Origin: an uncultured Flavobacteriaceae bacterium
GTDB taxonomy: Bacteria > Bacteroidota > Bacteroidia > Flavobacteriales > Flavobacteriaceae
DNA: 50,390 nt
Assembly (NCBI GenBank): GCA_947500385.1
Contig: CANMSA010000028.1
Location: forward strand, 1-50,390
Reading direction: 5' to 3'
Part shown: positions 17,136 through 25,827 of the stretch, piece after piece
Layout: every line of letters starts with the position of its first letter
How positions within the stretch are numbered: position 1 is the first letter of the stretch
The notes under the pieces: generated by a model
Databases searched by the model: none
The model's input: only the letters and a program-made list of their open reading frames with translations
Told to the model about the DNA's origin: nothing
Position numbers and translations under genes: made by a program

Positions 17136-18590
17136 ATGATCAAAAAAACCATTCTCATACTGTTGTTCCTGCCGTTGATGACCATTGGCCAGGAATGTAA
17201 CTGCGAATCTAATTTTAATTGGGTAAAGACCACTTTCGAAGAAAATGATGCAGGGTTTTCGTATGCATTGGAAACCAAAGGAAAAGCTGCCTATGACAGC
17301 CTTAACGCCGATTTTCTGAAGCGGGTGAAAAGCGTCTCGAACCTTTCCGAATGCAATGGATTGCTTTATGAATGGCTTACTTTTTTTCGTTCGGGGCACA
17401 TTGCCATTAGAGGATTATCAAGTCAGGGAAATGGTGGGCCAGCACAAGACGCTACTCCGAGTGAAGATGCTATTCGAGCGCAATACAAGGACAGCGAGCG
17501 TCTCGATGTGGATGTAGCCGCTTTCAAACAATATCTCCAGACCAAAACCGAAGTAGGTTATGAGGGTATATGGGTCTCCGAACCCTATACCATCGGTATC
17601 AAAAAAGAAAAAGAAGGCTACAAAGGCTTTATCGTCAAGGCCGATGGGGTATATTGGACTACCGGCCAGGTTAAGCTCAAAATCATGAATGATGGCAGGG
17701 CAACCTTTTACATGAGAGACCATTCAGCACAAAATTTTGATCGCGCCGAGCTCATTGGGAAGAACTATCTGCAGTTGGGCTTTGTAACCTTAAAGCGGAC
17801 GGAGGCTAGCACGAAAGAGGAACCCGAGGTAGAACGGTATTTTCAAGCCATTTCCGCGGACAATCCCTATTTCGAGAAAATCGATACTGAGACCACCTTA
17901 TTGCGAATTCCAAGATTTTGGGGCTCCGAAAAGAAAAAAATAGACAGTGTGATCAAGGCCAACAGGGAACAGATTCTGGCAACACCGAATCTAATCATAG
18001 ACCTTCGAAACAACGGTGGTGGTAGCGATAGTAGCTTTCAGCAATTGCTACCGATCCTCTACACCAACCCCATCCGCACGGTTGGTGTCGAACTTCTGTC
18101 GACGCCCCTTAACAATCAACGGATGCTCGATTTTATTAATAAGGAAGAATATGGGTTTGATGAAGATGATAAAAAGTGGGCGCAAGAATCCTACGACAAA
18201 CTTTCAAAACAACTTGGGAAATTTGTAGATCTCGATTCGACCATGATTTCCGTTGACACCTATGATACCATTCATCCTTTGCCAAGAAATATTGGTATCA
18301 TTATCAACGAAAACAACGGTAGCACCACCGAACAGTTTTTGTTGGCCGCAAAACAAAGTAAAAAAGTAAAATTGTTCGGAACGACCACTGCCGGGGTGTT
18401 GGACATCTCTAATATGTACTTCGTACAATCGCCCTGCAAAGAATTCGAATTGGGGTACAGTCTATCAAAAAGCATGCGCATCCCGGAAATGACCATTGAT
18501 GATAAAGGCATACAGCCCGATTATTATATAGCCAAGGATATTCCAAAATACCATTGGATCAAATTTGTCACCAAAATACTTAAGGAATAA
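17136..18590 (+). CDS. Secreted S41-family (C-terminal processing-like) serine peptidase
   Basis: 484 residues from ATG 17136, which places a signal peptide at the very start (MIKKTILILLFLPLMTIGQ). The S41 fold is shown by LIIDLRNNGGGSD (about 288-298) and by the nucleophile segment ENNGSTTEQFLLAAK with S396, followed by KLFGTTTAG. The usual catalytic Lys of tail-specific proteases (KTFGKG-type motif) is not obvious, since the aligned stretch reads GTTTAG. The catalytic set may therefore differ or the enzyme may be inactive. Probably periplasmic. It stands alone, with gaps of about 330 bases on both sides. Confidence 0.85.
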   Translation: MIKKTILILLFLPLMTIGQECNCESNFNWVKTTFEENDAGFSYALETKGKAAYDSLNADFLKRVKSVSNLSECNGLLYEWLTFFRSGHIAIRGLSSQGNGGPAQDATPSEDAIRAQYKDSERLDVDVAAFKQYLQTKTEVGYEGIWVSEPYTIGIKKEKEGYKGFIVKADGVYWTTGQVKLKIMNDGRATFYMRDHSAQNFDRAELIGKNYLQLGFVTLKRTEASTKEEPEVERYFQAISADNPYFEKIDTETTLLRIPRFWGSEKKKIDSVIKANREQILATPNLIIDLRNNGGGSDSSFQQLLPILYTNPIRTVGVELLSTPLNNQRMLDFINKEEYGFDEDDKKWAQESYDKLSKQLGKFVDLDSTMISVDTYDTIHPLPRNIGIIINENNGSTTEQFLLAAKQSKKVKLFGTTTAGVLDISNMYFVQSPCKEFELGYSLSKSMRIPEMTIDDKGIQPDYYIAKDIPKYHWIKFVTKILKE

Positions 18591-18915
18591 AGCAGTGGCC
18601 CTTAAATGAACCTTCATCAAAAAATCGTGATACCCTTTCACTAAGAACCCGCTATTTCCAAGAATAGCCGCTTCCCTTCTACTACCAAGCGATTCTGCCC
18701 ACTGTGTGAACGTCTGGCAAAAATAAAGTAGTTTTTATGCCCATACCCCTTTATGGGCACCTTTGCCCCTATTGAACCCATCTTTGCGCGCAGCCCTTAT
18801 TATAAAGTGGATTGTTTTTTGCTTTTTTTTCTTCCTAGATGCAACTATCCTAAATTCGCATTGTCTTTAGAAGAGTAATTGAGTAGTTGACTAGCTAATA
18901 ACCAAGTAGAATTTA
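18591..18915. other. Intergenic region with one small hairpin
   Basis: 325 bases without a convincing gene. An 8-bp perfect stem TGCCCATA/TATGGGCA (18738-18745 / 18752-18759) with a 6-base loop is present but has no T-run after it, so it is not a clear terminator. The last 80 bases before the sigma factor are AT-rich and should contain its promoter. Confidence 0.45.
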
Positions 18916-19455
18916 TTGGAAACCAATATTCGTTTTACGCACCAGGCGCTTGTTGAAAAATGCAAGACCGGCCATCGCAGTTCACAATATGAGCTATACA
19001 CGCTCTATGTGGATGCTATGTACAATATTGGTATGCGGATGCTGGGCAATAAAGAAGATGCGGAAGATGTGGTTCAGGAAAGTTTTGTTGATGCCTTTAA
19101 AAACCTCACCAGTTTTAAATACGAGAGTACGTTCGGTGCTTGGCTTAAGCGTATTGTTATCAACAAAAGCATTAACTATTTAAAAGCAAAACGAATTCCC
19201 GTAGTCCCAATGGATTCCCATGAATTTCATTTGACCAACGAAGAAATGGAAGAAACGGAGGCCGTTGATATCAAAAAAGTAAAAACAGGAATCGCGCAAC
19301 TTCCGCAAGGATACCGGCAAATTATCAACCTATATCTGGTAGAAGGTTATGATCACATAGAAATTGGGGAAGTATTGGGCATCAGCACTTCTACTTCCAA
19401 ATCGCAATATCATCGTGCAAAGAAAAAACTAGTTGAAATTATAAAGGCGTTGTAA
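18916..19455 (+). CDS. ECF-family RNA polymerase sigma factor
   Basis: 179 residues from a TTG start at 18916, chosen because there is no ATG before region 2 and ETNIRFTHQALVEKCKTGHRSSQ matches the usual family N-terminus. Region 2 reads LYTLYVDAMYNIGMRMLGNKEDAEDVVQESFVDAFKNL...WLKRIVINKSINYL. Region 4 reads LPQGYRQIINLYLVEGYDHIEIGEVLGISTSTSKSQYHRAKKKL. Its stop overlaps the start of the next gene by one base (TAATG), so the two are translationally coupled. It probably drives this gene run and possibly a wider regulon. Confidence 0.93.
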   Translation: METNIRFTHQALVEKCKTGHRSSQYELYTLYVDAMYNIGMRMLGNKEDAEDVVQESFVDAFKNLTSFKYESTFGAWLKRIVINKSINYLKAKRIPVVPMDSHEFHLTNEEMEETEAVDIKKVKTGIAQLPQGYRQIINLYLVEGYDHIEIGEVLGISTSTSKSQYHRAKKKLVEIIKAL

Positions 19456-19988
19456 TGGACAATTTTGAAAAACATATACGAGCACATCAAAACGAGTTTG
19501 ACGATCACAAAGCCGACAAGGAAAAGCTCTGGGCCAGGATCGAAAGCGAACTTGCGCCGCCTAAGGTAGTACCTCTTTGGAAATCTCGCGGCTTTAGGAT
19601 TGCCGCAAGTACGCTTTTATTGGTTGGGCTAGGTATTATCATCGGCTTTTTTGCACTCAACGCTACAACAGAGCAAACACAACTGGTAGATCAAGAACTC
19701 CTTGATATTGATATGCACTATAAAAGTTTGGTGTCACATCAGGTGAAACTGGTTCAAAATCATCCAAACCTCTCAAAAGAAGACAAAACCGAATTTCTAG
19801 GATTTATAGATGAATTGGATCAAGAGTATGAATTGCTGCGGTTGGAAATGAATAAAAACCTGGACAATGAAATTGTACTGGAAGCGATTGTCAAGAACTA
19901 CAAAAAACGAATAGAACTAATTGAGAATTTGTTGAATCAAATCAACAAATCCAAAACAATAAATGAAGATTATGGATACACTTTGTAA
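19455..19988 (+). CDS. Putative anti-sigma factor, single-pass membrane protein
   Basis: 177 residues. The N-terminal 50 residues are cytoplasmic and charged (FEKHIRAHQNEFDDHKADKEKLWARIESEL). One membrane segment (about 50-70) follows, then a periplasmic helical region (about 75-165) likely to form a coiled coil. Topology, size and one-base coupling to the ECF gene fit an anti-sigma factor. There is no zinc-binding HxxxCxxC motif, so the assignment rests on context. Its end overlaps the start of the next gene. Confidence 0.75.
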   Translation: MDNFEKHIRAHQNEFDDHKADKEKLWARIESELAPPKVVPLWKSRGFRIAASTLLLVGLGIIIGFFALNATTEQTQLVDQELLDIDMHYKSLVSHQVKLVQNHPNLSKEDKTEFLGFIDELDQEYELLRLEMNKNLDNEIVLEAIVKNYKKRIELIENLLNQINKSKTINEDYGYTL

Positions 19989-21060
19989 AAAACTACTGCT
20001 CTTCCTATGCATAGCAGTGTTGGGGAGTGGCCTGAACGCCCAGAAAAACGTATCGAAAACGATAACCAAGGAGTTTGACCTTACGAACAAGGGCGAATTA
20101 CACCTGGTAAACAAATACGGCAATATCGCCATTAATGGTTGGGACAAGAACAGCGTATCGGTTTCGGTAAAGGTAACGGTTACCCATAAGAAAAAAGAGT
20201 ATGCGGAAAACCTGTTGGACAGAATAGACGCGGTAGACAATGAATTGAATGATTTGATCTCGATTACGTCGGTCATTGCCGACAAGAGTACAGGTTTCTT
20301 TGCCAAGTACTTTAACAAGGTGAACCCTTTCGATTTTGATCGCAGTAACGTACAAATAGACTATACCATTTACTTGCCCCGGAACGCGGAATTGGATATT
20401 ACCAATGTATTTGGCGACCTCGTTATTGAAGATTGGACCGGAAAATTAACCGGTGAAATTCAACATGGGGATGTATGGATCAATGAAAACTTGAATACCA
20501 CCGATCTAGACCTGAAATATGGCAAGTTACGGGCCAAATCGATCAATTATGGCACGATACGCCTTAAAAATGGTAGTCTTGATATGAATAGTGCAAAAGA
20601 CTTACGCATCAATAGTTCGGGTTCCAATATCACCATGGATCAGGTAGCATCGCTCGAATTATATTCAAGTAAGGATGTTATTCGAATCGAAAACCTAGGG
20701 TCGGTTTACGGAGAGTTGAAGTTTTCCGAAATGCAATTACAAGAAGTAAACGGGGCCATTAAAATGAGTATGAAAATTGCCGATTTTAAAGTCTCCCGAA
20801 TTACCGATGTCGCTCCGGTGATCGATTTAAAACAGGAATCTTCGGAAATAAGTCTCAACATTGCAGACCTCGACTTTAACTTCAAAGCGACGCTAGAACA
20901 AGGGTTGCTACGGATACCGAAGTCGTTTAAAAATGTGGATACAAAAATGATCGACAAGGGAAAACGAATTCGTGAAATTAGCGCGAGCTATGGAAGCAAA
21001 GGTGCCGGAAGCATTTCGATCACTGGAAAAAAGGGAGTGGTATTGTTGAAGGAATTATAA
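19972..21060 (+). CDS. Exported adhesin-like beta-helix protein (DUF4097/DUF2807-type)
   Basis: 362 residues from ATG 19972; ATG 19963 (3 residues longer) is equally possible, and both overlap the preceding gene. The signal peptide is MDTLCKKLLLFLCIAVLGSGLNAQ. The body has repeated short beta motifs (LHLVNKYGNIAINGWD, ELDITNVFGDLVIEDWTGKL, LDLKYGKLRAKSINYGTIRLKNGSLDMNSAKDLRINSSGSNI), as in the putative auto-transporter adhesin / DUF4097 families. It is co-transcribed with the ECF and anti-sigma genes, so probably an envelope protein whose level the sigma factor controls. Exact function unknown. Confidence 0.8.
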   Translation: MDTLCKKLLLFLCIAVLGSGLNAQKNVSKTITKEFDLTNKGELHLVNKYGNIAINGWDKNSVSVSVKVTVTHKKKEYAENLLDRIDAVDNELNDLISITSVIADKSTGFFAKYFNKVNPFDFDRSNVQIDYTIYLPRNAELDITNVFGDLVIEDWTGKLTGEIQHGDVWINENLNTTDLDLKYGKLRAKSINYGTIRLKNGSLDMNSAKDLRINSSGSNITMDQVASLELYSSKDVIRIENLGSVYGELKFSEMQLQEVNGAIKMSMKIADFKVSRITDVAPVIDLKQESSEISLNIADLDFNFKATLEQGLLRIPKSFKNVDTKMIDKGKRIREISASYGSKGAGSISITGKKGVVLLKEL

Positions 21061-21186
21061 AGAAAACAACCCAAATTAATAGTAAGGAATTGGTTGCAAA
21101 TATCGCTTAATTGTTAAAATCATGGCAGCAATGCAACCTTCCCTTATTTCAATTGTCTATTAGAGTAATCAATTAAAAAAAGTAAC

Positions 21187-21864
21187 ATGAAGTATCAATT
21201 GTTAGTATGGGGTTTGTTGTTAGGAATTACCCTGCAACAAAGTCATGCACAAGATTCTGAAACGAACGACCAAGAAGACTATGTTGAGTTCAACGACCGT
21301 AAAAATGTAGTACACGGTGTGTATCTTGGCATTACCACGGCCTATGGGGAAATTGACGGGCAAGACACCTACCAAGGTGGAATAAAATTGGCGTATGTGG
21401 CCAACCAACAATTTGAGGTTGGGTTTGCCGGGAATTTTTTCTACTCCGATCAAGATCGCTTTAATCCTAGCCTCGCAAGAAATGAAGATCTCATCGGGGC
21501 CTACATGGGATTGCACCTTGAACCTATTTTATTCAGTAAACGAAAAGTGAACCTTTCCTTTCCGGTATTGATCGCTGCTGGTGGTATTGGCGCCATCGGC
21601 GATGATTTCAACGACGACGATTTTGAAGAGGAATTGGATGAAGACGATATAGATGCCGTGTTCGTTCTGGAACCGGGCGTTAGTGCCCTTTTTAACATTT
21701 CAAGATACTTGCAGCTAGAAGCCGGTATCAAGTATCGTTTCTCGAGCACTTTTGATATCGCAACGACCCCTGTGAATAGGATCAATGGGTTTTCGGCGGG
21801 AATCGGCGTTAAAGTCGGGGTTTTCAACCTAGGCAGAAACCGCTATAAAAAGAACGTGCAGTAA
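21187..21864 (+). CDS. Small outer-membrane beta-barrel-like protein
   Basis: 225 residues with a signal peptide (MKYQLLVWGLLLGITLQQSHA). Alternating hydrophobic/polar strands with glycine and aromatic residues (GVYLGITTAYGEIDG, GGIKLAYVANQQFEVGFAGNFFYSD, LEAGIKYRFSSTF, GFSAGIGVKVGVF) indicate a small outer-membrane barrel. One loop is strikingly acidic (about 138-155, DDFNDDDFEEELDEDDID), which suggests cation binding or a surface patch. It follows the adhesin-like gene in the same direction after 126 bases and may belong to the same regulon. Confidence 0.75.
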   Translation: MKYQLLVWGLLLGITLQQSHAQDSETNDQEDYVEFNDRKNVVHGVYLGITTAYGEIDGQDTYQGGIKLAYVANQQFEVGFAGNFFYSDQDRFNPSLARNEDLIGAYMGLHLEPILFSKRKVNLSFPVLIAAGGIGAIGDDFNDDDFEEELDEDDIDAVFVLEPGVSALFNISRYLQLEAGIKYRFSSTFDIATTPVNRINGFSAGIGVKVGVFNLGRNRYKKNVQ

Positions 21865-21913
21865 TTCTTATTGCCTAGACTTTGCAAGCTATTTAGTATT
21901 AAAAACACTCTAT

Positions 21914-22141
21914 ATGAAAAGTAAAGAAAGTACTTTCAGCCGTATACGTCACAAAGTGATTAAGACCAAGCATGTTTTTACTGAAAACAATCAAGTATTC
22001 CTAAAAAAAGCTTTGAAGGATAACGAGACAACTGCCCCGGGACGAGATGAATGGTCTCCCATTAATTTTCAATGGATTCCCATATTGAAATTACATCAGA
22101 ACAGTCTCTCCAGGTCCACGGGAACATCACTTGACCATTGA
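21914..22141 (+). CDS. Possible small protein, unrecognised
   Basis: A 75-codon ATG frame between the barrel and head-GIN genes, in the same direction. The first 40 residues are basic and helical (KSKESTFSRIRHKVIKTKHVF) with no signal peptide or membrane segment. The last 25 residues have an unusual Ser/Thr/Leu composition and look less protein-like. It could be a genuine small gene, the start of a decayed gene, or chance. No family recognised. Confidence 0.35.
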   Translation: MKSKESTFSRIRHKVIKTKHVFTENNQVFLKKALKDNETTAPGRDEWSPINFQWIPILKLHQNSLSRSTGTSLDH

Positions 22142-22190
22142 TTTTCATGCTACCGACATCGCTAGCTAAAACCGTATAAAGAACACTATA

Positions 22191-22913
22191 ATGAAAACCA
22201 TTAAAACATTCACCTTCATAGTACTTATAAGTAGTTTGCTTAGTTCTTGCTACAAAGATACCGTTCGGGTATCGGGCGAAATCGTTACGGAAGAGGTAAC
22301 CCTTAGCGGTTATTCGAAACTGAAAGTCTCGGATGCGTTCAATGTCTTCGTGACCTTCTCGGAGACCGAAGAAAGCATTGCGATAGAAGCGAACGATGAC
22401 ATTCAAGAGTATATTATTGTCGAAAAAAAAGGCGAGAAGTTAGTTGTTCGCCTTAAGAATTTTACCAATATCAAGGGAAACGCGACCCTAAATGTATTGA
22501 TTACTACAAAGAATTTAACCGCTTTTGACGTTTCTGGAGCAGCCGAGGTAACCCTTGAAAATGAACTTGCGATGCGGAGTGTAGACATAGCACTTTCCGG
22601 AGCTTCAAATTTTAAAGGGGAATTACTGGTAAATCAACTTGAAATACGTTCAAGCGGGGCTTCCAATGCAGATTTATACGGAACCGCGGATCGTGCCAAC
22701 GTGCGGCTTTCAGGAAGTAGTGAGTTGCGCGATTTTGACATGGTCATTAAATCACTTGATATCAATATGTCGGGTGCAAGCGACGCCTATCTTTCCATCA
22801 ACGAAAGTATGGATGTGGTTGCGGCAGGAGCTAGCAATTTAACATATAAGGGAGATGCCGCAATTGGCACAAAACGCTTGAGCGGTTCCTCACAACTCAT
22901 AAAGAGAGAATAA
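22191..22913 (+). CDS. Head-GIN domain lipoprotein (DUF2807, putative auto-transporter adhesin)
   Basis: 240 residues with a lipoprotein signal (ending SLLSSC, Cys 20). The DUF2807 signature is clear: VTLSGYSKLKVSDAFNVFVTFSETEESIAIEANDDI, then repeated SGAS/SGSS turns (ALSGASNF, RSSGASNADLYG, RLSGSSELRDF, NMSGASDAYL, AAGASNLTY, RLSGSSQL) forming a beta helix. Probably anchored to the outer membrane. It is the last gene of the run that starts with the ECF factor at 18916 and is followed by a strong terminator. Confidence 0.92.
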   Translation: MKTIKTFTFIVLISSLLSSCYKDTVRVSGEIVTEEVTLSGYSKLKVSDAFNVFVTFSETEESIAIEANDDIQEYIIVEKKGEKLVVRLKNFTNIKGNATLNVLITTKNLTAFDVSGAAEVTLENELAMRSVDIALSGASNFKGELLVNQLEIRSSGASNADLYGTADRANVRLSGSSELRDFDMVIKSLDINMSGASDAYLSINESMDVVAAGASNLTYKGDAAIGTKRLSGSSQLIKRE

Positions 22914-22937
22914 TCAAATGTATTAAAACATCTCAAG

Positions 22938-22972
22938 AAAGCCCCTTATTTATAGAATAAGGGGCTTTTAAC
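22938..22972. terminator. Bidirectional intrinsic terminator
   Basis: A 13-bp perfect stem (AAAGCCCCTTATT 22938-22950 with AATAAGGGGCTTT 22956-22968) and a 5-base loop, with a T-rich end on the plus strand and A/T-rich flanks on the other. It lies between the head-GIN gene (ends 22913) and the convergent end of the histidine operon (hisIE stop at 22993). Confidence 0.85.
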
Positions 22973-22992
22973 TTCTAATACCTTCAAAGGAA

Positions 22993-23589
22993 TTAGTGTC
23001 TGCTCTTTAACACTTCTTCGATATCTTTTAACTGAAAGCCTTTCGCCTGAAGCAAAATAAGATAGTGAAATAGTAGGTCGGCACTTTCATCTAAAAAGAG
23101 TTGATCATTTGAATCTTTCGCCTCGATCACCACTTCAACAGCTTCTTCCCCAACCTTTTGAGCGATTTTATTGATCCCCTTTTCAAAAAGGGAAGCCACG
23201 TAGGAGGAACTACCATCCGCCGCGGCACGCCGTTCGGCAATGGTGTTTTCAAGCTTGGAGAGAAATCCAAACGAGGGTTCATTGGTCTCACCCCAACAAG
23301 TATCCGTTCCCGTATGACAGGTAGGGCCCTCAGGACGCACCATGGCCAGCAGGGTATCTTGGTCACAATCATTTTGAAGCGATTCCAAATGCAAGAAATT
23401 ACCGCTCTCCTCCCCTTTGGTCCATAAACGCTGTTTGCTACGGCTATAAAAAGTGACTTTTTTGGTTTCTTGGGTCTTTATAAACGCCTCGTTGTTCATA
23501 TATCCCAACATGAGTACATTTTTGGTCCTGGCATCTTGCACGATGACCGGTACCAACCCGTCCTTATTTTTTTTAAAATCTATTTCCAT
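22993..23589 (-). CDS. hisIE: Bifunctional phosphoribosyl-AMP cyclohydrolase / phosphoribosyl-ATP pyrophosphatase
   Basis: 198 residues, the usual fused HisIE length. The N-terminal HisI domain (about 1-105) shows VLMLGYMNNEAF, TFYSRSKQRLWTKGEESGN, NDCDQDTLL and the metal-binding GPTCHTGTDTCW. The C-terminal HisE domain (about 110-198) shows KLENTIAERR, SSYVASLFEKGINKIAQKVGEEAVEVVIEA and SADLLFHYLILL. It carries out the second and third steps of histidine synthesis, from PR-ATP to ProFAR. It is the last gene of the operon, directly before a bidirectional terminator. Confidence 0.97.
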   Translation of the reverse strand: MEIDFKKNKDGLVPVIVQDARTKNVLMLGYMNNEAFIKTQETKKVTFYSRSKQRLWTKGEESGNFLHLESLQNDCDQDTLLAMVRPEGPTCHTGTDTCWGETNEPSFGFLSKLENTIAERRAAADGSSSYVASLFEKGINKIAQKVGEEAVEVVIEAKDSNDQLFLDESADLLFHYLILLQAKGFQLKDIEEVLKSRH

Positions 23590-23624
23590 GCTACTGTTTG
23601 TTCTAAATGAACTGCTATTCCTTT

Positions 23625-24206
23625 TTAATTCAATCGTAAAAAGTACATCGGAAAGCCCAATGAATCTTCCTTTCCGTATACTCTGAACCCAAATTTTTGA
23701 TACAGTTTTAGGTTATAGTCCGACACCGTATCGATGATTACCGGCAACTCGTTATCAGAAAAGTCATCAAATACCTGCATAATCAGGCGTGGAGCCGTTA
23801 CCCCCCCTTTAAACTCACTCTTCACCCCAAAAATCAAAGGTCGGATATGATGTTCAGGGGGATGGTTCCCCTTTACCAGTTTTTGGCGCTCCAATACCTT
23901 GAAAATACGTTCAATCCCGATGCATTGAAACGCGAGTTGCACTGTTGCTTTTAGCATACGACCGGTCATCCGTTCTTTATGCGGGTAATTGATCAACAAA
24001 CAACAAGCGCGGTTATCAGATAGAAATACCTCTCCCGAGCTCATTGCTTTCTCAAACAGATAGCCCATTAACACTTGCATCCGGGCCAAGCGTTTTTTAT
24101 CTTGCTTTACCACGAAGTTTATGGAGTTATCCTCTTTATTGGGAGCAAAAGCGGCCACCAAAATACGTACCACCAATGCTTTATCTTCACGAACTGCCCT
24201 TATCAA
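23625..24206 (-). CDS. GNAT-like acyltransferase fold protein, unassigned
   Basis: 193 residues between hisF and hisIE, in operon direction with gaps of 11 and 35 bases. IRAVREDKALVVRILVAAF at the start and IIDTVSDYNLKLYQKFGFRVYGKED near the end (the typical second half of a GNAT domain) suggest an acetyltransferase. The acetyl-CoA loop (Q/RxxGxG/A) is not evident; the segment KGNHPPEHHIRPLIFGVKSEFKGG takes that region. Activity is therefore uncertain. No histidine pathway role is known for such a protein. Confidence 0.7.
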   Translation of the reverse strand: MIRAVREDKALVVRILVAAFAPNKEDNSINFVVKQDKKRLARMQVLMGYLFEKAMSSGEVFLSDNRACCLLINYPHKERMTGRMLKATVQLAFQCIGIERIFKVLERQKLVKGNHPPEHHIRPLIFGVKSEFKGGVTAPRLIMQVFDDFSDNELPVIIDTVSDYNLKLYQKFGFRVYGKEDSLGFPMYFLRLN

Positions 24207-24217
24207 TTTTATAACTA

Positions 24218-24973
24218 TTAAATGCGAACGGCAATCCCGTTTCTTTTTAAATCTTCTTTTAAATCCCCAATGGCGATTTCCTTAAAATGGAAAACACTTG
24301 CCGCCAGTGCCGCATCTGCCTTTCCTTTGGTAAAGGTATCTGAAAAATGTTGCATATTCCCTGCACCACCCGATGCAATGATCGGAATATTTAATTCGGT
24401 CGAAAGCCGGGCCAATGCTTCATTTGCAAAACCGTCTTTGGTACCATCATGGTCCATCGAAGTGAATAAAATCTCCCCTGCTCCGCGTTGTTCGACTTCC
24501 TTGGCCCATTCGAACAAATCCAACTCGGTAGGAACCTTACCTCCTACCAAATGTACCAGCCATTTTCCTGTCACCTGTTTTGCATCAATGGCCACCACAA
24601 TACACTGGGACCCAAATTTGGCGACCAGATCATTGATCAGTTGCGGATTCTTGACCGCGGATGAATTAATGGACACCTTATCCGCTCCGTTCTGCAATAG
24701 CCTATCAACATCTTCAACAGACGAAATACCACCACCCACCGTAAAGGGTATGTTCACTTTTTCGGCAACGCGATATACCAAATCTGCCAAGGTTTTCCGT
24801 TTTTGTTCTGTGGCCGAAATATCTAGAAACACCAACTCGTCGGCACCTTCCTTACTATATATTTCCGCAAGTTCAACGGGATCTCCCGCATCCCTTAAAT
24901 CAACGAAATTAACCCCTTTTACCGTGCGGCCATCTTTAATATCCAAACAAGGAATAATTCTTTTTGCCAGCAT
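24218..24973 (-). CDS. hisF: Imidazole glycerol phosphate synthase, cyclase subunit
   Basis: 251 residues, the standard length of this (beta/alpha)8 barrel. The start [19 protein letters not shown] carries catalytic D11. [12 protein letters not shown] contains the second catalytic Asp, and the phosphate-binding motifs VGGGISS, INSSAV and IIASGGAGN are present. It pairs with HisH to convert PRFAR plus glutamine-derived ammonia into imidazole glycerol phosphate and AICAR. hisH is six genes upstream in the operon rather than adjacent. Confidence 0.98.
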   Translation of the reverse strand: MLAKRIIPCLDIKDGRTVKGVNFVDLRDAGDPVELAEIYSKEGADELVFLDISATEQKRKTLADLVYRVAEKVNIPFTVGGGISSVEDVDRLLQNGADKVSINSSAVKNPQLINDLVAKFGSQCIVVAIDAKQVTGKWLVHLVGGKVPTELDLFEWAKEVEQRGAGEILFTSMDHDGTKDGFANEALARLSTELNIPIIASGGAGNMQHFSDTFTKGKADAALAASVFHFKEIAIGDLKEDLKRNGIAVRI

Positions 24974-24999
24974 TTTTTTTTATTTAAAACGAATAGTAT

Positions 25000-25305
25000 C
25001 TATCTAAAAATCGGTTTCATAAACGACCGTTCATAACGGACTATACATCGGGTTTCCCTGGCGTATTCATAGGCGGCCTGACATTCATTGTCGGCTGCAC
25101 TTGCATTGCGATAATTTTCATACGCCGCCAAGGAATCAAAGCTAAAGAGGGCCGTGGCGATATCATTGGCTCCTTCATGTGGTAAAAAATATCCATGGTG
25201 GGTACCTCCAAACCGGTTCACCAGCGGTATCCACATTCTTGCATACTTTTCAAATTCGTTCACTTTAAACGGGTCGATTCTATATTTTAGATAACATGTG
25301 ATCAT
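25000..25305 (-). CDS. NIPSNAP-family protein
   Basis: 101 residues, a single ferredoxin-like alpha/beta domain of the NIPSNAP type: MITCYLKYRIDPFKVNEFEKYARMW, VNRFGGTHHGYFLPHEG, IATALFSFDSLAAYENYR. No signal peptide. Its start directly abuts the stop of the DUF1572 gene, so the two are co-expressed within the his operon. Biochemical role unknown; it has no known connection to histidine synthesis. Confidence 0.85.
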   Translation of the reverse strand: MITCYLKYRIDPFKVNEFEKYARMWIPLVNRFGGTHHGYFLPHEGANDIATALFSFDSLAAYENYRNASAADNECQAAYEYARETRCIVRYERSFMKPIFR

Positions 25306-25827
25306 TCAATCCAATTTATTTTTCACTTCAAGGTCTACGCCATCATAGAACCCGAGATCTTTGTTTTTAAGTTGTTTTACCCAAAAAGCGATTTGCCCCG
25401 TATGGTATGAATAATGTTCCACAACATGCATGATAATGCCGATACCTGAAAACGAATACCCTTGAACTTCCCGCTTTTTAGTCAATTGCCCCTCACTCGC
25501 CCCTTTAATTACCTCCTTAGCGGTCAACACCGTTTCTGAAAGTTTCGTAAGAAGTGTTTTTTTGTTATACCCTGACGTTACCGAAAACTCGCTATTTCTT
25601 TCCCGAATGTCCACAGTTTCTCCCAAGGAAGAAATGGCATATTGAGTGATATTGCCACATAAATGAAGGATCAGGTTGGCAATACTATTTAAAGAATCGT
25701 TTGGACGTTTCCAAAGTTCTTCTTCAGATATATGCTCCAAACTTGTATAAATCATGCGGGTACTCTCATCCATTCGGTACAGGGCATTCTCTACTATTTC
25801 CGAAATCAACTTTTCTGTTGCATTCAT
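25306..25827 (-). CDS. DinB-like / DUF1572 family protein
   Basis: 173 residues, all-helical. The DinB-type pattern is visible: [40 protein letters not shown] near the start and a C-terminal [20 protein letters not shown]. Histidines in the LILHL and EHYSYH helices fit the metal site of the DinB fold. It overlaps hisA by 4 bases and abuts the NIPSNAP gene, so it is embedded in the operon. Some DinB-fold enzymes are thiol-dependent transferases; its actual reaction is unknown. Confidence 0.85.
   Translation of the reverse strand: MNATEKLISEIVENALYRMDESTRMIYTSLEHISEEELWKRPNDSLNSIANLILHLCGNITQYAISSLGETVDIRERNSEFSVTSGYNKKTLLTKLSETVLTAKEVIKGASEGQLTKKREVQGYSFSGIGIIMHVVEHYSYHTGQIAFWVKQLKNKDLGFYDGVDLEVKNKLD

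Noticed and set aside
24222-25007. 261-codon plus-strand open frame opposite hisF
   Set aside because: hisF is certain from its motifs. The antisense frame is Ser/Thr/Pro-rich with no recognisable domain, as expected from a shadow frame.
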